Of a stretch of 64,000 nt of DNA, positions 46,393-57,461 are shown piece by piece. Source of the stretch: Oryzomicrobium terrae (GTDB lineage Bacteria; Pseudomonadota; Gammaproteobacteria; Burkholderiales; Rhodocyclaceae); assembly GCF_008274805.1 (NCBI RefSeq), contig NZ_CP022579.1, positions 310,001-374,000 of the forward strand, read 5' to 3'. The position numbers were made by a program, and so were the translations under genes. The notes below the pieces were generated by a model. The model did no database searches, was not told the DNA's origin, and saw only the letters and a list, made by a program, of their open reading frames with translations. Every line of letters begins with the position of its first letter. The stretch's first letter is position 1.

Positions 46393-49300
46393 ATGCAATC
46401 GGCTGTCCCTGCCGCGCAGGGTTTGTACGATCCGGTCAACGAGAAGGACGCCTGCGGCGTCGGCTTCGTGGCCCACATCAAGAACCAGAAGAGCCACGCG
46501 ATCGTCGAGCAGGGTCTGCAGATCCTGAAGAACCTCGATCATCGCGGTGCCACTGGTTACGACCCGCTGCTGGGTGACGGCGCGGGCATCCTGATCCAGA
46601 TGCCGGACGCTTTCCTGCGGGAAGAGGCCGGCAAGCAGGGTATTGCTCTTCCGCAAGCAGGCGATTACGCTTGCGGCATCGTTTTCCTCCCTCAGTCCGC
46701 CAATGGTCGCGCGGCCTGTGAGTCGGTGATGGCCCGGGTGATCTTTGAAGAAGGTCAGACCCTGCTCGGCTGGCGTGACGTGCCCCGCGACAATCGCGGT
46801 CTGGCGGAAGCCGCCCGTGCCATTGAGCCGGTGATGCGCCAGGCGTTCATCGCCAAGTCCGCCGACCTGGGCGACCAGGACGCTTTCGAGCGCAAGCTGT
46901 TCGTCATCCGCAAGCGGGTCGAGCACGAAGTACGCAAGCTCAAGCTGGACGACGGCAAGCAGTTCTACATCCCGTCCCTGTCCTCTCGCACCATCAACTA
47001 CAAGGGCATGCTGCTGGCGCATCAGGTGGGCGAGTACTACCTGGATCTGCAGGATTCCCGCGTCGTTTCTGCCCTGGCCCTGGTGCACCAGCGCTTCTCC
47101 ACCAATACCTTCCCGACTTGGGATCTGGCCCACCCCTTCCGCATGATTGCCCACAACGGTGAAATCAACACCGTGCGCGGCAATGTGAACTGGATGAAGG
47201 CCCGCCAGAAGGCCATGTCCTCCCAGTGGCTGAAGGAAGACCTGGACAAGCTGTGGCCGCTGATCGTGGACGGCCAGTCCGACTCCGCCTGTTTCGACAA
47301 CGCCCTGGAACTGCTGGTGATGGGCGGTTACAGCCTGTCCCACGCCATGATGATGCTGATCCCCGAAGCCTGGGCCGGCAATCCCCTCATGGACGAAGAG
47401 CGTCGCGCCTTCTACGAATACCACGCCGCTCTGATGGAACCGTGGGACGGCCCCGCCGCCGTGGCCTTCACCGACGGTCGCCAGATCGGCGCCACCCTGG
47501 ACCGCAACGGCCTGCGCCCGGCGCGTTACCTGGTGACCGACGACGGCCTGGTGATGATGGCCTCGGAAATGGGCGTGCTCACCTTCCCCCAGGAGTCGAT
47601 CGCCAAGAAGTGGCGCCTGCAGCCGGGCAAGATGTTCCTCATCGATTTGGAGCAGGGCCGCATCATCGACGACGCCGAGGTGAAGCAGTCCCTGTCCTCG
47701 GCCAAGCCCTACCGCCAGTGGATCGAACAGTCCCGCTACTTCCTCGCCGACCTGCCCAAGGCCGATGCGCCGGCGCCCTCCGCCGTGCCTCTGCTCGACC
47801 TGCAGCAGGCCTTCGGCATGACCCAGGAAGACGTGAAGTTCATCCTGCAGCCGATGGCCGCCGCTGGCGAAGAAGCCACCGGTTCGATGGGTAACGACAG
47901 CCCGCTGACCGTGTTGTCGGGCAAGGACAAGCCGCTCTATCACTATTTCAAGCAGCTGTTCGCGCAGGTGACGAACCCGCCGATCGACCCGATCCGCGAA
48001 GAAATCGTCATGTCCCTGACCAGCTTCATCGGTCCCAAGCCGAACCTGCTCGGTGTCGACGAAACCAATCCGCCGTTGCGCCTCGAAGTGCACCAGCCGG
48101 TGCTGACCAACGACGACCTGGCCAAGCTGCGCGCCATCGACAAGGCGACCGACGGCCGCTACAAGTCCCTGGTGCTGGATATCACCTTTGCCGCTGCCGA
48201 AGGCGACCTGGGGTGCGACAAGGCCCTTCAGGCAGTCTGCGCCGCCGCCGAGCAGAGCGTGGCCAACGGCTACAACGTGCTGATCCTGTCCGATCGCAGC
48301 GTTTCTGCCGAACGGGCTGCCATTCCGGCTCTGCTCGCCTGTGCCGCCGTGCATCACCACCTGGTCAAGGCCGGCCTGCGCACTTCCACCGGCCTGGTGG
48401 TGGATACCGGCTCCGCCCGCGAAACCCACCACTTCGCCCTGTTGGCCGGCTACGGTGCCGAGGCCGTGTGCCCCTGGCTGACCATGGATACCCTGGCCGA
48501 GATCGCCAAGGGCCTGCCGGGCGATGTATCTGCCTACGACGCCCAGAAGCGCTTCATCAAGGCGGTCAACAAGGGGCTGAACAAGGTCATGTCCAAGATG
48601 GGCATCTCGACCTACCAGTCCTATTGCGGCGCCCAGATCTTCGAAGCCATTGGCCTGGCCTCCGACTTCGTCAAGCGCTACTTCCCCGGCACCGCCACCC
48701 AGGTGGAAGGGATCGGCCTCAAGGAAGTGGCCGAGGAGGCCCTGCGCGTGCACCGTGCTGCCTTCAGCAATGACCCGGTCCTGGCCGGCATGCTGGAAAC
48801 CGGTGGCGAGTACGCCTACCGCATCCGTGGCGAAGAGCACATGTGGACGCCGGACGCCATCGCCAAGCTGCAGCATTCCACCCGCTCCGGCAAGTTCGAT
48901 ACCTACAAGGAATACGCCAAGATCATCAATGACCAGACCAAGCGGCACCTGACGCTGCGCGGTCTGTTCAAGATCAAGCAGGCCGGCGCTCCGGTGCCCC
49001 TGGAGGAAGTCGAATCCGCCAAGGACATCGTCAAGCGTTTTGCCACCGGCGCCATGTCCCTGGGCTCCATCTCCACCGAGGCCCACTCGACCCTGGCCAT
49101 CGCCATGAACCGTATCGGCGGCAAGTCCAATACCGGTGAAGGTGGCGAGGATGCCAACCGCTTCAAGCCGGTCAAGGCCGGTCAGATGCTGTCCGAGATC
49201 GTCGGTGCCGGCCGTATTGCCCGGGATCTGGAGCTGCAGGAAGGCGACTCCCTGCGTTCGGCGATCAAGCAGGTCGCTTCCGGCCGGTTCGGTGTCACTG

Positions 49301-51081
49301 CTGAATACCTGGCCAACTCCGACCAGATCCAGATCAAGATGGCCCAGGGCGCCAAGCCCGGCGAAGGTGGCCAGCTGCCCGGCCACAAGGTCTCCGAGTA
49401 CATCGGTGCCCTGCGTCACTCCGTGCCCGGCGTCGGCCTGATTTCGCCCCCGCCCCACCACGACATCTACTCGATCGAGGATCTGGCCCAGCTGATCCAC
49501 GACCTGAAGAACGTCAAACCGTCGTCCAGCATCTCCGTGAAGCTGGTGTCGGAGGTGGGCGTGGGTACCGTGGCCGCCGGCGTCTCCAAGGCCAAGGCCG
49601 ATCACCTGGTGATCGCCGGCCATGACGGTGGTACCGGTGCGTCTCCCCTGTCTTCCATCAAGCACGCCGGCACCCCCTGGGAACTCGGCCTGGCCGAAAC
49701 CCAGCAGACCTTGGTGCTGAACCGCCTGCGCGGCCGCATCCGTGTCCAGGTGGACGGCCAGATGAAGACCGGCCGGGACGTGCTGATCGGTGCCCTGCTT
49801 GGTGCCGACGAGTTCGGCTTCGCCACCGCGCCGCTGGTGGTGGAAGGCTGCATCATGATGCGCAAGTGTCACCTCAACACTTGCCCGGTGGGCGTGGCCA
49901 CCCAGGATCCGGTTCTGCGCGCCAAGTTCTCCGGCCAGCCCGAGCACGTGGTGAACTACTTCTTCTTCGTCGCCGAAGAGTTGCGCGAACTGATGGCCTG
50001 GATGGGGGTGCGCACCCTCGACGAGATCATCGGTCGTGCCGACCTGCTCGACATGAAGGAAGGTATCGAGCACTGGAAGGCTAAGGGTCTCGACTTCAGC
50101 AAGATCTTCCACATGCCGCCGGTGGGCGACGACGTGGCCCGCCTACATGCCGAGTCCCAGGACCACGGCCTGGCCAAGGCTCTCGACCACAGCCTGATCG
50201 AGCAGGCCAAGCCGGCCCTGGAAAAGGGCGAGAAGGTGGTGATCGAGTCCAAGATCATCAACGTCAACCGCTCCGCCGGCGCCATGCTGTCCGGTGAAGT
50301 GGCGAAGCGTTACGGCCATGCCGGCCTGCCCGACAACACCATCACCGTGAAACTGACCGGCACTGCCGGCCAGAGCTTCGGTGCCTTCCTTGCCCACGGT
50401 GTCACCTTCGAACTGACCGGTGAAGGCAACGACTACGTCGGCAAGGGCCTCTCCGGCGGCCGCATCATCATCAAGGCCCCGGCTGCGTTCCGCGGTAACA
50501 CCGCCGAGAACATCATCGTCGGTAACACCGTTCTGTACGGCGCCATCGACGGCGAAGTGTTCTTCAACGGCGTCGGCGGCGAGCGCTTCTGCGTGCGCAA
50601 CTCCGGCGCCACCGCAGTGGTGGAGGGGGTGGGCGACCACGGTTGCGAATACATGACCGGCGGTACCGTGGTGGTGCTCGGCCAGACCGGCCGCAACTTC
50701 GCCGCGGGCATGTCCGGCGGCGTTGCCTACGTCCTCGATCTGGAAGGTGACTTCGAGTCCCGCTGCAACCTGGCCCAGGTGGCCCTGGAGCCGGTACCCG
50801 AGGAAGAAGCCGCGGCCGATGCACTGGGCGAATTCGGCCCAGGGGGCGACCTGTCCGGTCACGGCAAGGTGGACATCCGCCACCTGGCCATGGCCGACGA
50901 GGCCCTGCTCAAGTCCCTGATCGAAAAGCACGCCGCAGCCACGGGCTCGAGCCGCGCCAAGGAGATCCTGGCCAGCTGGAGCGAGTACCGCTGCAAGTTC
51001 GTCAAAGTCATGCCCACCGAGTACGCCAAGGCCCTGGCGAAGCTCAAGGCGCAACGTCAGAATCAACTGGAGGCCGCGTAA
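46393..51081 (+). CDS. gltB: glutamate synthase (NADPH) large subunit
   Basis: GltB transfers the amide of glutamine to 2-oxoglutarate. The 1562-aa product begins with a short propeptide and then [11 protein letters not shown] (Cys21), the N-terminal glutamine-amidotransferase nucleophile after processing. A central domain follows, then an FMN-binding synthase domain with [29 protein letters not shown] and a [15 protein letters not shown] iron-sulphur segment (3Fe-4S), and a GXGXG C-terminal domain. ATG 46393 follows AAGGA; ATG 46369 is an in-frame alternative. gltD follows with no gap. Confidence 0.97.
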   Translation: MQSAVPAAQGLYDPVNEKDACGVGFVAHIKNQKSHAIVEQGLQILKNLDHRGATGYDPLLGDGAGILIQMPDAFLREEAGKQGIALPQAGDYACGIVFLPQSANGRAACESVMARVIFEEGQTLLGWRDVPRDNRGLAEAARAIEPVMRQAFIAKSADLGDQDAFERKLFVIRKRVEHEVRKLKLDDGKQFYIPSLSSRTINYKGMLLAHQVGEYYLDLQDSRVVSALALVHQRFSTNTFPTWDLAHPFRMIAHNGEINTVRGNVNWMKARQKAMSSQWLKEDLDKLWPLIVDGQSDSACFDNALELLVMGGYSLSHAMMMLIPEAWAGNPLMDEERRAFYEYHAALMEPWDGPAAVAFTDGRQIGATLDRNGLRPARYLVTDDGLVMMASEMGVLTFPQESIAKKWRLQPGKMFLIDLEQGRIIDDAEVKQSLSSAKPYRQWIEQSRYFLADLPKADAPAPSAVPLLDLQQAFGMTQEDVKFILQPMAAAGEEATGSMGNDSPLTVLSGKDKPLYHYFKQLFAQVTNPPIDPIREEIVMSLTSFIGPKPNLLGVDETNPPLRLEVHQPVLTNDDLAKLRAIDKATDGRYKSLVLDITFAAAEGDLGCDKALQAVCAAAEQSVANGYNVLILSDRSVSAERAAIPALLACAAVHHHLVKAGLRTSTGLVVDTGSARETHHFALLAGYGAEAVCPWLTMDTLAEIAKGLPGDVSAYDAQKRFIKAVNKGLNKVMSKMGISTYQSYCGAQIFEAIGLASDFVKRYFPGTATQVEGIGLKEVAEEALRVHRAAFSNDPVLAGMLETGGEYAYRIRGEEHMWTPDAIAKLQHSTRSGKFDTYKEYAKIINDQTKRHLTLRGLFKIKQAGAPVPLEEVESAKDIVKRFATGAMSLGSISTEAHSTLAIAMNRIGGKSNTGEGGEDANRFKPVKAGQMLSEIVGAGRIARDLELQEGDSLRSAIKQVASGRFGVTAEYLANSDQIQIKMAQGAKPGEGGQLPGHKVSEYIGALRHSVPGVGLISPPPHHDIYSIEDLAQLIHDLKNVKPSSSISVKLVSEVGVGTVAAGVSKAKADHLVIAGHDGGTGASPLSSIKHAGTPWELGLAETQQTLVLNRLRGRIRVQVDGQMKTGRDVLIGALLGADEFGFATAPLVVEGCIMMRKCHLNTCPVGVATQDPVLRAKFSGQPEHVVNYFFFVAEELRELMAWMGVRTLDEIIGRADLLDMKEGIEHWKAKGLDFSKIFHMPPVGDDVARLHAESQDHGLAKALDHSLIEQAKPALEKGEKVVIESKIINVNRSAGAMLSGEVAKRYGHAGLPDNTITVKLTGTAGQSFGAFLAHGVTFELTGEGNDYVGKGLSGGRIIIKAPAAFRGNTAENIIVGNTVLYGAIDGEVFFNGVGGERFCVRNSGATAVVEGVGDHGCEYMTGGTVVVLGQTGRNFAAGMSGGVAYVLDLEGDFESRCNLAQVALEPVPEEEAAADALGEFGPGGDLSGHGKVDIRHLAMADEALLKSLIEKHAAATGSSRAKEILASWSEYRCKFVKVMPTEYAKALAKLKAQRQNQLEAA

Positions 51082-52554
51082 ATGGGTAAGCCGACTGGAT
51101 TCATGGAGTTTGAGCGTCTCTCCGAGGCTTATCAGCCCGTCGAAGCGCGCCTCAAGCACTACAAGGAGTTTGTCGCCCGCCTGGACGACAAGGATGCGGC
51201 CACCCAGGGTGCCCGTTGCATGGACTGCGGTATTCCGTTCTGCAACAACGGTTGCCCGGTGAACAACATCATTCCCGACTGGAATGACCTGGTGTACCGC
51301 AACAAGTGGGAAGAGGCCATCGCTGTCCTGCACTCCACCAACAACTTCCCGGAGTTTACCGGCCGCATCTGCCCTGCGCCCTGCGAGGCAGCGTGCACCT
51401 TGGGGATCAATAACGACCCCGTGGGCATCAAGTCGATCGAGCACGCCATCATCGACAAGGCCTGGGAAAATGGCTGGGTCAAGCCTCTGGCCGCCGCTGT
51501 GAAGACCGGCAAGAAGGTGGCGGTGGTCGGCTCCGGCCCTGCCGGCCTGGCTGCTGCCCAGCAACTGGCCCGCGCCGGTCATGCCGTGACCGTGTTCGAG
51601 AAGAACGACCGGGTTGGCGGCCTGCTGCGCTACGGTATCCCCGATTTCAAGCTAGAAAAGAGCACCATCGACCGCCGCGTCGCCCAGCTTGAGGCCGAGG
51701 GCGTCACCTTCAAGACCAAGGTCTACGTCGGCAAGGACACGTCCGAGGTGCCCGCCGGCATCGTCAATGATGCCGCTGAAGTGGTGACTCCAGCCCAGCT
51801 CGCCAAGGATTTCGACGCCGTGCTGTTGGCCGGTGGTTCCGAAGTGCCCCGCGACCTGCCGGTACCGGGCCGGGAACTGAAGGGCGTGCATTTCGCCCTG
51901 GAGTTCCTGATCCCGCAGAACAAGGAAGTGGCCGGCGACGGCGCCAACCCCATCTCCGCCAAGGGCAAGCACGTGGTGGTGATCGGCGGTGGCGATACCG
52001 GTTCCGACTGCGTCGGTACCTCCAACCGCCATGGCGCCCTGTCGGTGACCCAGTTCGAACTGATGCCGCAACCGCCGCAGCAGGAGAACAAGGCCCTGAC
52101 CTGGCCCTACTGGCCGATCAAGCTGCGGACCTCCTCCTCCCACGAGGAAGGCTGCTCCCGCGACTTCGCCGTGGCTACCAAGGAGTTCGTCTCCGACGGT
52201 AACGGCAACGTCAAGGCGCTCAAGGCGGTTCGCCTGGAGTGGAAGGACGGCAAGATGAGCGAAGTGCCGGGCTCCGAGTTCGAACTCAAGGCCGACCTGG
52301 TGCTGTTCGCCATGGGCTTCACCAACCCGGTGGCCGGCATGCTTGATGCCTTCGGCGTGCAGAAGGACGCCCGGGGCAATGCCCAGGCCAGCACCGACGG
52401 TGTCGGTTGCTACGCCACCAATGTGGCCAAGGTGTTCGCCGCTGGCGATGTGCGCCGTGGCCAGTCCCTGGTGGTGTGGGCCATTCGCGAAGGCCGTCAG
52501 GCCGCCCGTGAGGTGGACCAGTTCCTCATGGGGAGCACCACCCTGCCGCGCTGA
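51082..52554 (+). CDS. gltD: glutamate synthase (NADPH) small subunit
   Basis: GltD carries electrons from NADPH through FAD to GltB. The 490-aa product has N-terminal iron-sulphur cysteines ([20 protein letters not shown] and [14 protein letters not shown]), an FAD motif [20 protein letters not shown], and an NADPH motif [22 protein letters not shown]-terminal [16 protein letters not shown] segment (FAD-binding) closes the protein. It begins at the base after the gltB stop, and an intrinsic terminator follows. Confidence 0.97.
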   Translation: MGKPTGFMEFERLSEAYQPVEARLKHYKEFVARLDDKDAATQGARCMDCGIPFCNNGCPVNNIIPDWNDLVYRNKWEEAIAVLHSTNNFPEFTGRICPAPCEAACTLGINNDPVGIKSIEHAIIDKAWENGWVKPLAAAVKTGKKVAVVGSGPAGLAAAQQLARAGHAVTVFEKNDRVGGLLRYGIPDFKLEKSTIDRRVAQLEAEGVTFKTKVYVGKDTSEVPAGIVNDAAEVVTPAQLAKDFDAVLLAGGSEVPRDLPVPGRELKGVHFALEFLIPQNKEVAGDGANPISAKGKHVVVIGGGDTGSDCVGTSNRHGALSVTQFELMPQPPQQENKALTWPYWPIKLRTSSSHEEGCSRDFAVATKEFVSDGNGNVKALKAVRLEWKDGKMSEVPGSEFELKADLVLFAMGFTNPVAGMLDAFGVQKDARGNAQASTDGVGCYATNVAKVFAAGDVRRGQSLVVWAIREGRQAAREVDQFLMGSTTLPR

Positions 52555-52575
52555 GCGACCCCGCCCGGCTTGCGA

Positions 52576-52609
52576 CCCCGCCACGGCCATCGGTCCTGGC
52601 GGGGTTTTT
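52576..52609 (+). terminator. terminator of gltBD
   Basis: CCCCGCCA (52576-52583) pairs with TGGCGGGG (52597-52604), then TTTTT. Confidence 0.92.
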
Positions 52610-52726
52610 CATGGGGCGGACTGTGGCATAGTTATGCGCTGATCGTAAAAACTGCGCGACACAACAGCGCAAGGTGCCGGCTCGGGCAGAAGGCGGGCGT
52701 GGCCCGGGAATCTTTCAGGGGGATAC

Positions 52727-53431
52727 ATGGAACTGCAAACCTCGCTACAGGTGGCCCAGCCCACCGGGCTGAGCGACCCGCATCTGCTGGTCATCCTGCT
52801 CATCATCGTGGTTACGGGCATTCTCGGGGGGCTGGCCAACAGCTTTCTCGCCGACCGGGCCCAGGGTGCGGCGCCTGAACGCGGCAAATACGCCTTGCTC
52901 GGTGTGGTGGCCGCCCTCACTGTCCCCCTGTTCCTCAACATGATCTCGTCCAATCTGCTCGAATCGGCCCGGGCGAAAACCCTGGACCTGTTCGTCTTCG
53001 CCGGCTTTTCCGTGCTGTACGTGGTGGCGACTCGCCGCCTGGTGGAGAACGTGACCCAGCGGTTACTGACCCAGCTCGAACAAGTGCGCGGCGATGTGGG
53101 GGAGCTGCGCGACCGGGCCAGCCGTGCAGCGGAAGCGCCGGCGGGGGCTGAGGCCGCCGAGAGCGACGCTGCCAACTTGGCTTACCAGGATGTCGAGTTG
53201 CTGCGCGCGATCAGCGAAGAAAACTTCGTCTACGGCAACCTGGCCGGCCTGGCAGAAAAGACCAGCCTTTCCCGGGAACTGGTCAGCACCCGGCTGGCGG
53301 CGCTGAAAGCCCAGGGCCTGATCGAGGCGCGTATCAACGACAAGAGCGTCCTGCACTGGTACATCTCGGCGCGGGGCCGGCAGTTGCTCGAAGAAATTCT
53401 GGGTGGCCAGGACGAGCGCAAGTCGGCGTGA
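52727..53431 (+). CDS. three-TM (YLATT-like) protein with C-terminal winged helix
   Basis: The 234-aa protein has TM segments at about 20-42, 54-78 and 85-105, a helical linker (about 110-155), and a C-terminal winged-helix domain (about 160-230). The first two TM regions read LLVILLIIVVTGILGGLANS and LGVVAALTVPLFLNMISSNL. This fits the YEATS-associated three-TM (YLATT) type domain described in predicted signalling and conflict proteins, here joined to a DNA-binding-like domain. No YEATS domain is nearby. Function unknown; it is monocistronic between gltD and glmU. Confidence 0.75.
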   Translation: MELQTSLQVAQPTGLSDPHLLVILLIIVVTGILGGLANSFLADRAQGAAPERGKYALLGVVAALTVPLFLNMISSNLLESARAKTLDLFVFAGFSVLYVVATRRLVENVTQRLLTQLEQVRGDVGELRDRASRAAEAPAGAEAAESDAANLAYQDVELLRAISEENFVYGNLAGLAEKTSLSRELVSTRLAALKAQGLIEARINDKSVLHWYISARGRQLLEEILGGQDERKSA

Positions 53432-53589
53432 TTCCGCGGCATACCGTCCGGCGTGCCGTCTTTCCTGGCGCCCCGGACAGCTCTGGGGGAAAATACGCCC
53501 CATACGATTCCTCCTACATCCGCCATTCCCGGCGTGCCCCAGTTTTGCATCAGGGCGGCGCCGGGTTGTTTTTTTGAGAGCAGACGTCC

Positions 53590-54993
53590 GTGTCTTCCGC
53601 CCATTCGCCCGTGGCATCCCTGCCTGAATTGAATGTCGTCGTCCTGGCTGCCGGTCAGGGCAAGCGCATGCATTCCAATCTGCCCAAGGTATTGCATCCC
53701 CTGGCCGGCAAAGCGCTGGCCGCCCGGGTGCTCGATACGGCCCGGGCCCTGTCGCCCCGTGCGATCACCGTGGTCCATGGCCACGGCGGCGAAGTGGTGC
53801 AGTCAGCCCTGAACGCGCCGGATCTGGCCTGGGCGTTGCAGTCACCGCAATTGGGCACCGGCCATGCCGTCGCCCAGGCCGTGCCCAGCCTGTCGGCAGC
53901 GCCGGTGACCCTGGTGCTCTACGGAGACGTCCCCCTGATCCAGCGTGAAACCCTGCAGCGCCTAGTGCATGCTGCGGGTAGCGGGCTGGCGATCCTCACC
54001 GTGCATCTGGCCGATCCCACCGGTTACGGCCGCATTCTGCGCGACGGCACCGGCCGAGTGACCCGCATTGTCGAGGAAAAGGACGCCAGTGCGGCGGAAA
54101 AGGCCGTGACCGAGGTCAATACCGGCATCCTGGCCCTACCTACGGCCAAGCTAGGCGACTGGCTGGGGCGCCTGTCCAACGACAACGCCCAGGGCGAGTA
54201 CTACCTGACCGATGTGATCAGCCTGGCGGTGGCCGAAGGCGTGGCGGTGAATACGGCCCACCCGGCTGCCGAATGGGAGGTGCTCGGCGTCAATAGCAAG
54301 GTTCAACTGGCCGAGCTGGAGCGTTCCTGGCAGCGGCACCTGGCCCAGGGCCTGCTTGAAGCCGGGGTGCGCCTCGCCGATCCGGCCCGCCTCGACATTC
54401 GCGGCGAACTGCGCTGCGGCCGGGATGTGGCCATCGATGTCGGCGCCGTGTTCGAAGGTAAGGTGGTGCTTGAGGAAGCAGTGGATATCGGTCCCTACTG
54501 TGTGCTCAAGAACGTTACCGTCCAGGCGGGGGCGCGCATCGCCGCCTTCTGCCACCTGGAGGACTGCGTGGTCGGGCCCGATGCCATCGTGGGGCCCTAC
54601 GCCCGGCTGCGCCCGGGTACCCGGCTCGGGCCGGAGTCCCATGTCGGCAACTTCGTCGAGGTCAAGAACAGCGTTATCGGCGCCGGCTCCAAGGCCAACC
54701 ACCTGGCCTATGTGGGCGATGCCGACGTGGGCGAGCGGGTCAATATCGGCGCCGGCACCATCACCTGCAACTACGACGGTGCCAACAAGCACCGCACAGT
54801 GATCGAGGACGATGCCTTCATCGGCTCCGATACCCAACTGGTCGCCCCGGTACGGGTCGGCAAGGGCGCAACCCTGGGGGCCGGTACGACCCTGACCCGG
54901 GACGCTCCGGCGGGGCAACTGACGGTTTCCCGGGCTAGGCAAACCTCCCTGGCCAACTGGACCCGCCCAGTCCAGGCCGGCAAAAAGGGCTGA
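53590..54993 (+). CDS. glmU: bifunctional UDP-GlcNAc pyrophosphorylase/GlcN-1-P acetyltransferase
   Basis: GlmU makes UDP-GlcNAc. The 467-aa product has an N-terminal uridyltransferase domain with [35 protein letters not shown] and [10 protein letters not shown]-terminal left-handed beta-helix contains [32 protein letters not shown] and [15 protein letters not shown] with the acetyltransferase site. It starts at GTG 53590. glmS follows after one small membrane gene, so the hexosamine steps are together. Confidence 0.97.
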   Translation: MSSAHSPVASLPELNVVVLAAGQGKRMHSNLPKVLHPLAGKALAARVLDTARALSPRAITVVHGHGGEVVQSALNAPDLAWALQSPQLGTGHAVAQAVPSLSAAPVTLVLYGDVPLIQRETLQRLVHAAGSGLAILTVHLADPTGYGRILRDGTGRVTRIVEEKDASAAEKAVTEVNTGILALPTAKLGDWLGRLSNDNAQGEYYLTDVISLAVAEGVAVNTAHPAAEWEVLGVNSKVQLAELERSWQRHLAQGLLEAGVRLADPARLDIRGELRCGRDVAIDVGAVFEGKVVLEEAVDIGPYCVLKNVTVQAGARIAAFCHLEDCVVGPDAIVGPYARLRPGTRLGPESHVGNFVEVKNSVIGAGSKANHLAYVGDADVGERVNIGAGTITCNYDGANKHRTVIEDDAFIGSDTQLVAPVRVGKGATLGAGTTLTRDAPAGQLTVSRARQTSLANWTRPVQAGKKG

Positions 54994-55040
54994 GCTCCGC
55001 CCCTCCTGATTCATTTTTTGCTGCGAAAGTCATCCTTCCC

Positions 55041-55481
55041 ATGGATATCTGGTTCACCCTGTTCGTCCTGTTCGTCGCCGTGTCGGTGGCTTCCGGACTG
55101 GTGTTGGTGCTGGTCGGCTACACCGACAGCCTGGTCACCTCCTTCGCCTACGGTTGGAAGTGGCGTCTCTTTATTCTGGCTCCCCTGCTCTTGGCGATTG
55201 CCGCCATGGTCTATGGCTGGCGCGAGGGGGCGGCCGTCTTCATCGTTTCCCTGGCCGGCGCCGTAACGTTCTGCCTGAAGCGCTGGAACGAGAACACCAA
55301 GCCGGGCAAGCAACTGTTGTTTGGGCTGGCCCTGGCCGCCTTGGGCGTCGGACTGTTGTACGGTTCGGGGCCGTCCTTTGCCAAACGCGTCATCGACGAA
55401 GCCGCCCAGGGCAACCTGCCCGCCGGCATGGTCGAGCCCGCTTCCACCGGCTCGGCCCCTGCGCCGGCCGCTGCCAAGTAA
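55041..55481 (+). CDS. small membrane protein between glmU and glmS
   Basis: The 146-aa product has about four TM segments (about 5-25, 40-60, 65-80 and 92-112) and a soluble C-terminal tail rich in Ala, Pro and Ser. I do not recognise the family. It is 47 bp after glmU and 15 bp before glmS, in the same direction, so it is probably in the operon. A role in cell-envelope precursor supply is only suggested by position. Confidence 0.7.
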   Translation: MDIWFTLFVLFVAVSVASGLVLVLVGYTDSLVTSFAYGWKWRLFILAPLLLAIAAMVYGWREGAAVFIVSLAGAVTFCLKRWNENTKPGKQLLFGLALAALGVGLLYGSGPSFAKRVIDEAAQGNLPAGMVEPASTGSAPAPAAAK

Positions 55482-55496
55482 GCAGGAGAATTCCCC

Positions 55497-57344
55497 ATGT
55501 GTGGCATCGTCGCCGCTGCGGCCACTGGTCGCAACATCGTTCCCGTCCTTCTCGAAGGGCTGCGCAAACTCGAATACCGGGGCTACGACTCCGCCGGTTT
55601 GGCCGTGATCAAGGGCGGCCGCCTCGAACGGCTCCGCGCCGTCGGCCGGGTGGCCGAACTGGCCGCCCTGGCGGCTCCGGCCGGAACCGAACCCCTCGGT
55701 GCTGAAACCGGCATCGCCCACACCCGCTGGGCCACCCACGGCGTTCCCTGCGAGCGCAATGCTCACCCGCATATTTCCGGTGGGCTGGCGGTGGTGCACA
55801 ACGGCATCATCGAGAATTTCGAAGCGCTCAAGGCTGAACTGCAGGGCCAGGGCTACGTGTTCACCTCGGACACCGATACCGAGGTGATCGCCCACTTGGT
55901 ACAGCGCGAGCTCAAGGGTAGCGCCGATCTGCTCGACGCCGTCTGCGCTGCCGTACGCCAGCTGAAGGGCGCCTACGCCATCGCCGTGGTGCGCGAGGAA
56001 GACCCGCAGCGGGTGATCGTCGCCCGGGAAGGTTCGCCGCTGCTGCTCGGCCTGGCCGACGACGGCAATTACGCCGCCTCCGATGCCTCGGCCCTGCTCC
56101 AGGTGACCCGGCGCATGGTGTATCTGGAAAACGGCGACGTGGCCGAACTGACCCCCGGCGGCCACCGCGTTCTGCGTGCCGACGGCACTCCCGTGGAGCG
56201 GACGTCGGTACTGTCCCAGCTGTCCGCCGATGCTGTCGAACTGGGCCGCTTCCGCCACTACATGCAGAAGGAAATCTTCGAGCAGCCCGACGCCCTGGCC
56301 AACACCCTGGAACTGGTGGGCGCTGCCAAGTCCGTTCAACCCGGCCTGTTCGGTGCCGAGGCCGAGACGGTGCTGCGCGACATCGACAGCGTGCTGATCC
56401 TGGCCTGCGGTACCAGCTACCACTCGGGCCTGGCCGCCCGTTACTGGCTGGAAGAAGTGGCCGGTGTGCCGTGCACCGTCGAGATCGCCAGCGAATACCG
56501 CTACCGTACCTCGGTGCCCAATCCGCGCCAGTTGGTGGTAGCCATCTCCCAGTCCGGCGAGACCGCCGATACCCTGGCCGCCCTCAAGCATGCCAAGGGC
56601 CTGGGTCAGCCCCACACCCTGGCCCTGTGCAACGTGCCCGAATCGGCCATCGTGCGCGAATGTGCGCTGCGCTTCATCACCCGGGCCGGTCCGGAAATCG
56701 GCGTGGCCTCCACCAAGGCCTTCACTACCCAGCTCGCCGCCCTGTATCTGCTCACCCTGGCCGTGGCCAAGCTGAAGGGCCGCCTCTCGGCGGAAGACGA
56801 GGCCCGGGAAATCGACGCCCTGCGCCACCTGCCCGCCGCCGTGTCCGCCGTGCTCGAGCAGGAGCCGGCCATCCAGGCTTGGGCCGAGCACTTCGCCGAC
56901 AAGCGCCATGCCCTGTTCCTCGGCCGCGGTATTCACTACCCGATCGCCCTGGAAGGCGCCTTGAAGCTCAAGGAAATCTCCTACATTCACGCCGAAGCCT
57001 ATCCAGCCGGCGAACTCAAGCACGGCCCTCTGGCCCTGGTGGATCGGGAGATGCCGGTGATCGCCGTGGCTCCCAACGATGCCCTGCTGGAAAAGCTGAA
57101 GAGCAATCTCCAGGAAGTGCGCGCCCGGGGGGGGGAACTGTATGTGTTCGCCGATGCCAAGGTGGATCTGGGTACCGGCGACGCCGACGGTGTGCACCTG
57201 ATCCAGCTGCCCGAGCACTACGGCAAGCTGTCGCCGGTGCTGCACGTGGTGCCGCTGCAATTGCTCGCCTACCACGCCGCTCTGGTCAAGGGCACCGATG
57301 TGGACAAGCCGCGTAACTTGGCCAAATCTGTGACGGTGGAATAA
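55497..57344 (+). CDS. glmS: glucosamine-6-phosphate synthase (isomerizing)
   Basis: GlmS makes glucosamine-6-phosphate from fructose-6-phosphate and glutamine. The 615-aa product begins MCGIVAAAA with the nucleophile Cys2 and has TRWATHGVP and [11 protein letters not shown] in the amidotransferase domain. It has two SIS domains ([51 protein letters not shown]) and ends KSVTVE as the family does. No glmS ribozyme precedes it, as expected outside Gram-positives. Confidence 0.98.
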   Translation: MCGIVAAAATGRNIVPVLLEGLRKLEYRGYDSAGLAVIKGGRLERLRAVGRVAELAALAAPAGTEPLGAETGIAHTRWATHGVPCERNAHPHISGGLAVVHNGIIENFEALKAELQGQGYVFTSDTDTEVIAHLVQRELKGSADLLDAVCAAVRQLKGAYAIAVVREEDPQRVIVAREGSPLLLGLADDGNYAASDASALLQVTRRMVYLENGDVAELTPGGHRVLRADGTPVERTSVLSQLSADAVELGRFRHYMQKEIFEQPDALANTLELVGAAKSVQPGLFGAEAETVLRDIDSVLILACGTSYHSGLAARYWLEEVAGVPCTVEIASEYRYRTSVPNPRQLVVAISQSGETADTLAALKHAKGLGQPHTLALCNVPESAIVRECALRFITRAGPEIGVASTKAFTTQLAALYLLTLAVAKLKGRLSAEDEAREIDALRHLPAAVSAVLEQEPAIQAWAEHFADKRHALFLGRGIHYPIALEGALKLKEISYIHAEAYPAGELKHGPLALVDREMPVIAVAPNDALLEKLKSNLQEVRARGGELYVFADAKVDLGTGDADGVHLIQLPEHYGKLSPVLHVVPLQLLAYHAALVKGTDVDKPRNLAKSVTVE

Positions 57345-57367
57345 CCCGCCGCCCGGCGTGATCGTGG

Positions 57368-57412
57368 CCCCAATGACAAAAGCCCAGCTCCGCTGGGCTT
57401 TTGTCATTGGGG
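57368..57412. terminator. 21-bp perfect hairpin, bidirectional terminator
   Basis: The arms 57368-57388 and 57392-57412 are perfectly complementary over 21 bp with a 3-nt TCC loop. The lower stem CCCCAATGACAAAAGCCCAG gives a T-run on each strand inside the stem. It lies between convergent glmS and the MocR gene. Confidence 0.85.
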
Positions 57413-57461
57413 TGGGGCAAGCGCGTACGAGCCTTGGCCGCCCCTAGTGCCCTGTAGCGAC

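Noticed and set aside
46351-50112. 1253-codon open frame antisense to gltB
   Set aside because: It mirrors the real gltB frame on the other strand, is full of His/Gln/Gly runs with no domain, and arises from high GC at third positions.
55482-55496. glmS ribozyme
   Set aside because: Only 15 bp separate the upstream gene from glmS; no room and no conserved core.
55011-57407. 798-codon minus-strand open frame
   Set aside because: Antisense shadow of glmS and the small membrane gene.
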